A stretch of DNA of 9,444 bases from Balneolia bacterium (GTDB lineage: Bacteria > Bacteroidota > Rhodothermia > Balneolales > Cyclonatronaceae), in the NCBI GenBank assembly GCA_003566395.1, contig PXDL01000443.1, positions 1-9,444 on the forward strand, read 5' to 3'. How positions within the stretch are numbered: the stretch's first letter is position 1; every line of letters begins with the position of its first letter. Made by a program: the position numbers and the translations under genes. Positions 1-5,480 of this stretch are shown here, piece by piece. Below the pieces are notes generated by a model. The model had not been told where the DNA came from. It saw only the letters and a program-made list of their open reading frames with translations, and made no database searches.

Positions 1-135
1 GTAGCGATCTGTAATTCGGGCAGGAAAAAGCTTTGGAGGCAGATCCGAAATCGCTACGTCGCTACGTCTTATCAATCGCTAAATCAATCTGTTGAGCGCT
101 TTGGCTGTTTATGCATTTCCTTGATTTAACGATTG
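1..135. repeat. Inverted repeats inside the 157-bp unit
   Basis: Each unit holds two possible stem-loops. The first pairs GTAGCGAT at 1-8 with ATCGCTAC at 50-57 and continues, after a six-base bulge, with TTCGG at 15-19 against CCGAA at 45-49. The second pairs 73-87 with 121-135, 14 of 15 positions matching, around a 33-base loop. Both recur in copy 2 at +157. Neither is followed by a T-run, so they do not look like intrinsic terminators on either strand. Paired stems in an intergenic repeat resemble the REP/BIME style of bacterial interspersed elements, but that comparison is only by form. Confidence 0.7.
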
Positions 136-330
136 TTGAGACTTTCGAGTTGGCGATGTAGCGATCTGTAATTCGGGCAGGAAAAAGCTTTGGAGGCAGA
201 TCCGAAATCGCTACGTCGCTACGTCTTATCAATCGCTAAATCAATCTGTTGAACGCTTTGGCTGTTTATGCATTTCCTTGATTTAACGATTTTTTAGATT
301 TCCGAGTTGGCGATGTAGCGATCTGTAATT
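1..330. repeat. Tandem 157-bp repeat, two full copies plus 16 bp of a third
   Basis: Copy 1 is 1-157, copy 2 is 158-314, and 315-330 repeats the first 16 bases of the unit. By eye the two full copies differ at five positions (one near 95/252 and four near 135-145/292-302), so they are about 97% identical. The unit is dense in the motif TCGCTAC and its reverse complement GTAGCGA: GTAGCGA opens each copy, and TCGCTAC occurs twice in a row at 51-65 and again at 208-222. The array begins at the first base of the window, so it may extend further left. No open frame of note is carried by the unit. The partial third copy stops at 330, immediately before the stop codon of the neighbouring gene at 331-333. 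The family is not one I can name. Confidence 0.95.
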
Positions 331-3300
331 TCAAAACACCGCATTCATGGTAAAACGCAAGGTTTGGATCGGGCTTCCTTGCTGTACGGAGCGGCCGTCG
401 TAGTTTAAGGTGGCGCGCAGATAGGTACTGATGCGCCAGGTTGCCTGTAGCGACCATTGCCAAGTTTCACCTATTCCGGCTCCGTCGGTCAGTTCAAAGG
501 TACCGAAGCTGCTGCTGATGCCGTCGCTGCGGTTGGAGCGGAACTCAAGACGGGCACTGGTCTGAAGTATGTTTTGATAAAACCAGCGCACATCACTAAA
601 AATACGGTATCGCCTCAGCTCGACCGTCTCGGCCGGGAAAAAATCCCGTTTTCGCCCGATGGCAAATCCTGCGGTTGATTGCAGTGAACGCGAAGCCGTA
701 TAGCGGATAAAAGGCTCGGCTTCCAGACCCCGAATCTCAAAACTGCGGCCGGCCAGACGTTCACTCAGAAAATTCCGCTCGCTGTAGGATAACTCCGTCC
801 CGGCCTGTATCCGGCGCGTAAAACGATAGCTCATATCTATAGTTCCGTTTCGGTTGCGCTGTTCCTCCAGGCCGGCGCTTCGTCTGTTTTTGCTCGTCAA
901 CCGATCGTACCTCAGCCGGAGGTCGGCATCTCTGTTGTTGCGGAAAAACTGCACTTCCTGCTGCCAGAATAAACGTCCGCTGAGGGTAAACTCATCGTCC
1001 AGAAAACGGTTCAGTCGCAGCAGCATGATGTCGGCAATGGAGCCGCCCTCGTTTTGTTCACGGACTTCAAGCACCGTTTGCACAGCGAGCTGTTCCCAGA
1101 ACTCTCCCTCAAGAATCTCGCCGGGGTGAATACGCGTACGGAGCCGGCTGTTGACACTCACCACGGGAATAAGCTCGTCGGAAGGAACAAACTGACGAAT
1201 AAAGGTGCCTTCACCGGGCGTCTGAGCCGGAAAAAATTCATTCAGCTGCTGCACCCCGTCATTATTCAGGTCAATCCAAACATAATTACCCAGCTCCGGG
1301 CCGACCTCAATAAAGGTCTCCTGAAGGAGCGGTTTGCTTTCGGTGCCTCCTTCATATTGCCACTGCATCTGAAGCCAGTCCGAAGGCGCGGTATAATCTG
1401 CGGTGGTTTGAAACAATAGCGAGCGCGAAAGGGCCGCATCCCCCTCAGCTTCAAATCCCGGCCTGAATGTTTTTTCACGATAGATGCCGCCTGCGCTTAT
1501 TTGAAGCCGCTCATGCCCTCTGTAGCTTGTCCGGATTTCGGCTGTGCGCGTTTCCGATTCTGAGACATACCTGCCGTTCCGAACCGTATCGTCTGCCCGC
1601 CAGCCTGCCGCAACGCTTAGCTCAATTTGCTCGGTCAGCCCGGCCCTGATGCCCGGAATCAGTTCCGCAAAACGAAAAGATGTGGGGTCAAGAGAATCCG
1701 CGCCTGAAAGTCGCTGCGTGCGAACCTCCGCTTCGGAATCAAGGCCGGGCGTGAGCTGCACCCCCGCGAGACTAAAGGAGTAATCAACACGTCCTCGTTG
1801 ACGCAGCCATTCACTTTCTCTGTTGTCGGTGAAGTATGAAGTACGCACATAATCTGCATCCTGATTCCAGCCGATGGCTCCGGGTTCATTCGTGTTAATG
1901 CGGATGAACCCCCGGGTGCTTTCGAGGTCGGCCCGTTCGAGGTGTCCGCCTCCGGTGCGCATGACCGAAAAATCACTCAAGGCCAGGTTGACCTCTGCAT
2001 CGGTCAGGGTTTCCTGATTATCGGGTGACGGCCTCAGGTTCCAGATACGATCGAACTCCACGTCCCGCGTGCGGTCGAAATAGCGAAAATCCCGCTGTGT
2101 ATGCCTGCGCCTGATTACAGCCGACATCTCCCCTATTCGTGTCTCAACCGGCTTCAGCTGCATGCCGGCCAGATAAGCCATGCCCTGACTCCGGGTCTCC
2201 GAATCGTTGCTGAAACGGTTTACATCAACCTCATTAAAGGCCGACTCCCCGAAAATCTCAAGATGCCTGCTTAGTGCATACCGGCTTCGGACGGCGAGCA
2301 TCCGCTGCTGCTGCGGGGCCGGAATCGTTCGAAACGGTTCATAAGACCCCTGACCCGGCCCGACCCATTCATAGACGATGCCGTTAATGGTGCTCTCGGC
2401 CCTTCGGTAGGAGCCGCCTCCGGCGTCAACCCTGCTGAAACGTACCCGCCATACCGCACTGGAGTCATCCGGCGCTGCACGGAAAATGGTAAATGTTTGT
2501 CCCTGAAAGGTGGTGTCGGCCCGGGCGTAAAGAATGAAATCGGCGTTACGCCGAAAACCGACCGAATCGGCCCCGGATATCACGGCCTGATCGACATCGG
2601 CTCCGGCTTCCCTTAAAATCCGGCGCTCCTCATCCGTGAGACCGAATTCGGACGCCAGCTCCCGGCTGTCGGATTCCTGAATTACGGTTGCACCCACCGA
2701 CAACCTGCCTCCCATCAGCTCATCATGGTCGGCTTCGGCCGTAAGCAGCGTACGGTTATACTCCTCGGTTACGTACTGAAAATCCACCGTAATCCGGCTG
2801 TTATCGGAAATCATTCTGCGATTGGTGAAGGTCACCTCCCCGAGGGCGTAGTCGATGATATAATCGTTTTCCTCCCCTCTGGTAAGCTGCTGACCGTTGA
2901 GATACACCCGTTCGGTACCGGCCAGCACGATGATGAAGGTTTCACCCTGCGAACCCGTGAGCCGGTACGGCCCCTGAACCCCATTGCGTCCGCTGAAATT
3001 CATTGAACGGAACCGGCCTCTGACCACCGAAGCCGAAGCCTGATAGGCACCCGCACTTCCTAAATCGGCCTGCACATCAATACCCTGAAGACGGCGTTCG
3101 ATTTGGGCAAATTCGCTGCTGCGAAGGCTTACATCCACATCACCAAGCTGCAGCATTCCCCTTTCGTGCATCAGGCGGATATACACCTGATCAAATTCCC
3201 GCAGATTCTGCGTGCTTCCATCGGGTTGTATGGGCGTATTCTGATCGGTAAGCGAAGCTACCACTTCAATATCATCGGTAATCTGCCCGCTCAGCTCGAA

Positions 3301-3879
3301 CCGAAGCCCGCTCTCCAGCGATGCGTCCTGATTCGTTCCCACCGTAATGCCCCGGCTGATGCTTCCGCTTCGCTGAAGCCGGGAACTTCCAAACAAATCA
3401 CGGCCCTCTGTTCTGCGGCCGATCAAAACGCCCTCCGGCAGAACGGTGGTGGTGTCGTCTTCGGCAATGAGTTCATCGGCCGGCCGCAGCATGCGCTCGT
3501 AATAATTAAGCCGAAGCCCGACCGGAAGCCTTCGGTAGCGAACTAAGATTTCGGTGGCTGAGTCGCTGCGGAGCCAGTTGTTATTTTGAATGATGATGTC
3601 GCCCGTTTCCGCGTCGTATGACCAGTTATCCTCAGATTCAACCTTGCGGCCTGCTGTTTCAAGGGTGATGGAGGCCGGAATGACCCAGGTGTCCAAAAAA
3701 AAGCGTTCGGCCCCGGCTTCAACGGTAAGCGTTTTGGTAAGAAGCTGTTGATTCGGTTGGCCGGATACGGATTCGAAGACGAAGGGCAGCATCACAAAAA
3801 TCGTCAGAATATAAACCGTAAGCAGTTTCAGCCTGCGGAATACTTCAAAAGCAAAGGTGTGATGTGAAGCCTGTTTCAT
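331..3879 (-). CDS. Large exported outer-membrane-type beta-barrel protein, function unknown
   Basis: This encodes 1182 residues. Residues 1-40 look like a signal peptide: a basic stretch around RRLK (15-18), a hydrophobic core about 19-35, and a likely cleavage near SVSG/Q (40-41). The rest is rich in alternating beta-strand patterns and aromatic girdle residues, and the protein ends in NAVF; a terminal phenylalanine is typical of outer-membrane barrels. Two blocks recall large surface or barrel proteins of Bacteroidota and Chlorobi: about 170-270 (containing NTPIQPDGSTQ and LQLGDVDV) and about 303-370 (GPYRLTGSQGE through VDFQY). An EF-hand-like loop lies at 870-881, with D870, N872, D874, G875 and E881 in register, probably binding calcium in an extracellular loop. 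At 1182 residues it is about half the size of the T9SS translocon protein SprA, so I do not call it SprA. The ATG at 3877-3879 places the signal peptide correctly; no Shine-Dalgarno is visible. The gene stands alone between the ribosomal operon and the tandem repeat. The outer-membrane location is inferred; the function is unknown. Confidence 0.85.
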   Translation of the reverse strand: MKQASHHTFAFEVFRRLKLLTVYILTIFVMLPFVFESVSGQPNQQLLTKTLTVEAGAERFFLDTWVIPASITLETAGRKVESEDNWSYDAETGDIIIQNNNWLRSDSATEILVRYRRLPVGLRLNYYERMLRPADELIAEDDTTTVLPEGVLIGRRTEGRDLFGSSRLQRSGSISRGITVGTNQDASLESGLRFELSGQITDDIEVVASLTDQNTPIQPDGSTQNLREFDQVYIRLMHERGMLQLGDVDVSLRSSEFAQIERRLQGIDVQADLGSAGAYQASASVVRGRFRSMNFSGRNGVQGPYRLTGSQGETFIIVLAGTERVYLNGQQLTRGEENDYIIDYALGEVTFTNRRMISDNSRITVDFQYVTEEYNRTLLTAEADHDELMGGRLSVGATVIQESDSRELASEFGLTDEERRILREAGADVDQAVISGADSVGFRRNADFILYARADTTFQGQTFTIFRAAPDDSSAVWRVRFSRVDAGGGSYRRAESTINGIVYEWVGPGQGSYEPFRTIPAPQQQRMLAVRSRYALSRHLEIFGESAFNEVDVNRFSNDSETRSQGMAYLAGMQLKPVETRIGEMSAVIRRRHTQRDFRYFDRTRDVEFDRIWNLRPSPDNQETLTDAEVNLALSDFSVMRTGGGHLERADLESTRGFIRINTNEPGAIGWNQDADYVRTSYFTDNRESEWLRQRGRVDYSFSLAGVQLTPGLDSEAEVRTQRLSGADSLDPTSFRFAELIPGIRAGLTEQIELSVAAGWRADDTVRNGRYVSESETRTAEIRTSYRGHERLQISAGGIYREKTFRPGFEAEGDAALSRSLLFQTTADYTAPSDWLQMQWQYEGGTESKPLLQETFIEVGPELGNYVWIDLNNDGVQQLNEFFPAQTPGEGTFIRQFVPSDELIPVVSVNSRLRTRIHPGEILEGEFWEQLAVQTVLEVREQNEGGSIADIMLLRLNRFLDDEFTLSGRLFWQQEVQFFRNNRDADLRLRYDRLTSKNRRSAGLEEQRNRNGTIDMSYRFTRRIQAGTELSYSERNFLSERLAGRSFEIRGLEAEPFIRYTASRSLQSTAGFAIGRKRDFFPAETVELRRYRIFSDVRWFYQNILQTSARLEFRSNRSDGISSSFGTFELTDGAGIGETWQWSLQATWRISTYLRATLNYDGRSVQQGSPIQTLRFTMNAVF

Positions 3880-4139
3880 CCGTCACTCAGCTGCGGCTTC
3901 TGGAACTCGGTACGGATCGGCAGACAAAAAAGTCGCATCATATAAATCATACAGGCCTGCTGAAGAATGAACAGCGGCTTTTAGTTGAGCTATGGAAGAT
4001 GGGTTCCGGCAGTTCTTAATATACAAATTCAGCCGGGATGCGCGCGTGCTCCCGGATTCAAATCTAATCCGGTGTACCCGACAGCTGTTCAGCTTGTTCC
4101 CAAAATACAGGTCTTATCTTGTAATCTTCGCAGCCAGAC
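3880..4139. other. Intergenic stretch upstream of the barrel gene
   Basis: I see no gene here. It must hold the promoter and leader of the minus-strand barrel gene, because the ribosomal operon is closed by a terminator just to the right. The one promoter-like match is TAGATTTG on the minus strand at 4059-4066, which fits the Bacteroidota -7 box TAnnTTTG, but no TTTG lies at the expected -33 distance. That box sits in the loop of a perfect 7-bp inverted repeat, 4052-4058 (CCGGATT) with 4066-4072 (AATCCGG). The start site remains unassigned. Confidence 0.4.
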
Positions 4140-4176
4140 AAAAAAAAGGCACAGAACTGAAACAGCCTGTGCCTTT
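4140..4176 (-). terminator. Intrinsic terminator of the rpsF-rpsR-rplI operon
   Basis: AAAGGCACAG at 4145-4154 pairs perfectly with CTGTGCCTTT at 4167-4176 across a 12-base loop. Read on the minus strand, the stem runs directly into a run of eight T. It begins about 25 bases beyond the rplI stop codon, the expected place for the operon end. Confidence 0.88.
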
Positions 4177-4201
4177 AAAAGGGATGCTACCGGTAAGGAA
4201 A

Positions 4202-4648
4202 TTACTCTTCCTTAACTACCCAGAATTTAATATGACCTTTGATATCGTGGTGCAGATCAATAGTTGCGCTAAACTCGCCCAGATGTTTTACATCGGAATC
4301 GAGGTTGATTTTTCTGCGGTCGATATCGAAGCCTTTTTCTGTAAGCATATCGGCCAGATTCTGGTTGGTAACCGTTCCGAACAGCTTTCCGTCTTCACCG
4401 GCTTTGGCTGTAACGGTAAGGGTAACGTTCTGAAGCTGAGATGCAAGCTCTTCGGCCTGGGCAATCGTGGCTTCCGCTTTACGGGATTTCTGACGTGTTT
4501 CTTCTTCAGCAGCGCGGATGGCGCCCGGTGTGGCAAAAACAGCAAGTCCCTGAGGTACCAGAAAATTACGGCCGAAACCGTCCTTGACGGTCACGATTTC
4601 ACCAGCCGAACCCAGTTTTTCAACATCTTGTTTCAAGATAAGTTTCAT
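4202..4648 (-). CDS. rplI: Large ribosomal subunit protein bL9
   Basis: This is a 148-residue protein of the usual bL9 length. L9 binds 23S rRNA near the L1 stalk base and helps keep the reading frame. The N-terminal domain carries the family signature: MKLILKQDVEKLG at the start, then the glycine-rich GEIVTVKDGFGRNFLVP (17-33), where the family has a conserved G-x-x-RN-x-L-x-P pattern. The central part (about 43-75) is a charged helix, as in the long connecting helix of L9. The C-terminal rRNA-binding domain holds GKLFGTVTNQNLAD (about 87-100). It is the last gene of the operon, 18 bases after the rpsR stop, and is followed by an intrinsic terminator. The bases before the ATG are pyrimidine-rich (CCTCCTCTCTGTC), so no Shine-Dalgarno is present; coupling to rpsR translation is likely but inferred. 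Confidence 0.97.
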   Translation of the reverse strand: MKLILKQDVEKLGSAGEIVTVKDGFGRNFLVPQGLAVFATPGAIRAAEEETRQKSRKAEATIAQAEELASQLQNVTLTVTAKAGEDGKLFGTVTNQNLADMLTEKGFDIDRRKINLDSDVKHLGEFSATIDLHHDIKGHIKFWVVKEE

Positions 4649-4666
4649 GACAGAGAGGAGGTTAAA

Positions 4667-4918
4667 TTAACGTAAGTTTTCTGCTACAAAGCCCAGAAGA
4701 GCCATTTGACGCGCACGTTTAATGGCACGGGAAAGCTGACGCTGAAAACGCGCGCTTGTGCCGGTTACGCGGCGGGGAAGAATTTTACCCTGATCGTTGA
4801 TAAAACGCTTGAGGGTTTCTACATCTTTATAGTCGATGTATTCGATACCTGCTTTGGTGAATTTACACTCTTTGGTGCGCAGGTTTCCTTTTTTGGGGTG
4901 TTGCGGATTCTTAAGCAT
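4667..4918 (-). CDS. rpsR: Small ribosomal subunit protein bS18
   Basis: This is an 83-residue protein. S18 binds the 16S platform as a heterodimer with S6. Family marks are the IDYKDVETLKRFI segment (about 28-40), the basic ILPRRVTGTSARFQRQL stretch (about 46-62) and the C-terminal AIKRARQMALLGFV (about 65-78). Only one cysteine (C18, in KECKFT) remains, so this looks like a form without the zinc-binding cysteine pair found in some S18 proteins. It lies 34 bases downstream of rpsF and 18 bases upstream of rplI in one operon. No Shine-Dalgarno precedes the ATG. If the rpsF leader is a true S6:S18 target, this protein is one half of its own regulator. Confidence 0.97.
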   Translation of the reverse strand: MLKNPQHPKKGNLRTKECKFTKAGIEYIDYKDVETLKRFINDQGKILPRRVTGTSARFQRQLSRAIKRARQMALLGFVAENLR

Positions 4919-4952
4919 ACGTACTATGTAATTTTAAAGTGGTTTGGCCGGA

Positions 4953-5342
4953 TTAATTGTCGGAATCTTTGTCATCGTCTTCTTCAACAACTTCCGGGAA
5001 TACTTCGGGAACGGCTCCCTTGCGCTGCAGCTCGCGGTGACGCATCATTTTGTTATCATACTTGATGGTCATAAAACGAATCACGTCGTCGTCGATCGTC
5101 TGCATCCGCTCAAGCCGGGCAATAACTTCGGCCGGGGCGTTGAAATACACATTTACATAGTAACCGCTGCGTTTGCCGTCTATTTCGTAGGCAAGACGCT
5201 GGATGCCCCATTCATTGACCTCGTCGATCTCGCATTCGTTTTCCTTGAGGAAATCGACATACTTTTGAACGGTAGCTTTTATTTGTTCTTCATCAATAAC
5301 AGCGTTAATGACGAAGAGCTGCTCATAATAATTTTTTTTCAT
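4953..5342 (-). CDS. rpsF: Small ribosomal subunit protein bS6
   Basis: This is a 129-residue protein. S6 forms a dimer with S18 and binds the 16S central domain. The S6 ferredoxin-like fold is visible in the opening YYEQLFVINAVIDEEQI, in the block NEWGIQRLAYEI followed by DGKRSGYYVNVYF (about 43-67), and in the helix EVIARLERM near 72-80. The tail from about 111 is strongly acidic (VVEEDDDKDSDN); S6 tails are often acidic, and the E. coli tail is a target of glutamate addition by RimK, but no RimK gene is in view. It is the first gene of rpsF-rpsR-rplI. The ATG at 5340-5342 fits the family start. The leader just upstream holds a strong hairpin and a CCG-containing fold (5347-5398). Confidence 0.97.
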   Translation of the reverse strand: MKKNYYEQLFVINAVIDEEQIKATVQKYVDFLKENECEIDEVNEWGIQRLAYEIDGKRSGYYVNVYFNAPAEVIARLERMQTIDDDVIRFMTIKYDNKMMRHRELQRKGAVPEVFPEVVEEDDDKDSDN

Positions 5343-5346
5343 TGCG

Positions 5347-5398
5347 TACCTTCGGGTGTTTATAAAAAAACAGCCACGGGACGTTCCCGTGGCAGGCA
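5347..5398 (-). promoter_or_regulatory. Candidate S6:S18-binding leader element of rpsF
   Basis: On the minus strand this stretch can fold with almost every base used. P1 pairs TGCCT (5394-5398) with AGGTA (5347-5351), including one G-U pair. P2 is a perfect 9-bp stem (5373-5381 with 5385-5393). P3 pairs TGTTT (5368-5372) with AAACA (5357-5361). The only unpaired linker is CCCGA at 5352-5356, next to the 3' strand of P1. A CCG bulge flanked by a stem and a hairpin is the published S6:S18 complex-binding motif found in rpsF leaders of many bacteria. Here the extra hairpin P3 between P2 and CCCG would be unusual. The start codon of rpsF lies four bases after P1. The fold was derived by eye and no energy was calculated. 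Confidence 0.45.
5362..5393 (-). terminator. Intrinsic terminator between the serine hydrolase gene and rpsF
   Basis: GCCACGGGA (5373-5381) pairs perfectly with TCCCGTGGC (5385-5393) around a 3-base loop. On the minus strand the stem is followed by TG and then seven T (5370-5364). It lies 88 bases after the stop of the upstream serine hydrolase and would end that transcript. It also sits only about 20 bases before the rpsF ATG, so it must either be inside the rpsF leader as an attenuator or force the rpsF promoter into a very short space. Confidence 0.75.
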
Positions 5399-5412
5399 GA
5401 TTTTCAATATAA

Positions 5413-5444
5413 GAAAATTAGTACCTGAATGCCATCACAAAAAA
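5413..5444 (-). promoter_or_regulatory. Possible rpsF operon promoter, Bacteroidota type
   Basis: On the minus strand TAATTTTC at 5413-5420 matches seven of eight positions of the Bacteroidota -7 box TAnnTTTG. TTTTTTG at 5438-5444 offers a -33 TTTG-like element 17 bases upstream, slightly closer than usual. Transcription would start near 5406 and give a leader of about 64 bases that includes the hairpin at 5373-5393. A short inverted repeat, ATTTTC/GAAAAT (5400-5405 with 5413-5418), overlaps the box. The match is suggestive only. Confidence 0.3.
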
Positions 5445-5480
5445 CACTGCCGGACTTATTTCAGACAACCTCCCGGAAAC

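Noticed and set aside
1..330. CRISPR array
   Set aside because: The 157-bp units are contiguous with no unique spacers, far longer than CRISPR repeats, and no cas gene is present.
331..3879. Identification of the barrel protein as SprA or as a TonB-dependent receptor
   Set aside because: It is about half the length of SprA, and no TonB box, carboxypeptidase-like domain or plug domain could be seen.
4653..4661. GAGAGGAGG as a Shine-Dalgarno sequence
   Set aside because: It lies on the plus strand, while rplI is on the minus strand, where the same bases read as a pyrimidine tract. No plus-strand gene follows.
3992..4675. A 227-codon open frame on the plus strand
   Set aside because: It runs antisense through rplI and into the end of rpsR, both unmistakable. 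Its composition follows from their codon bias and it matches no family.
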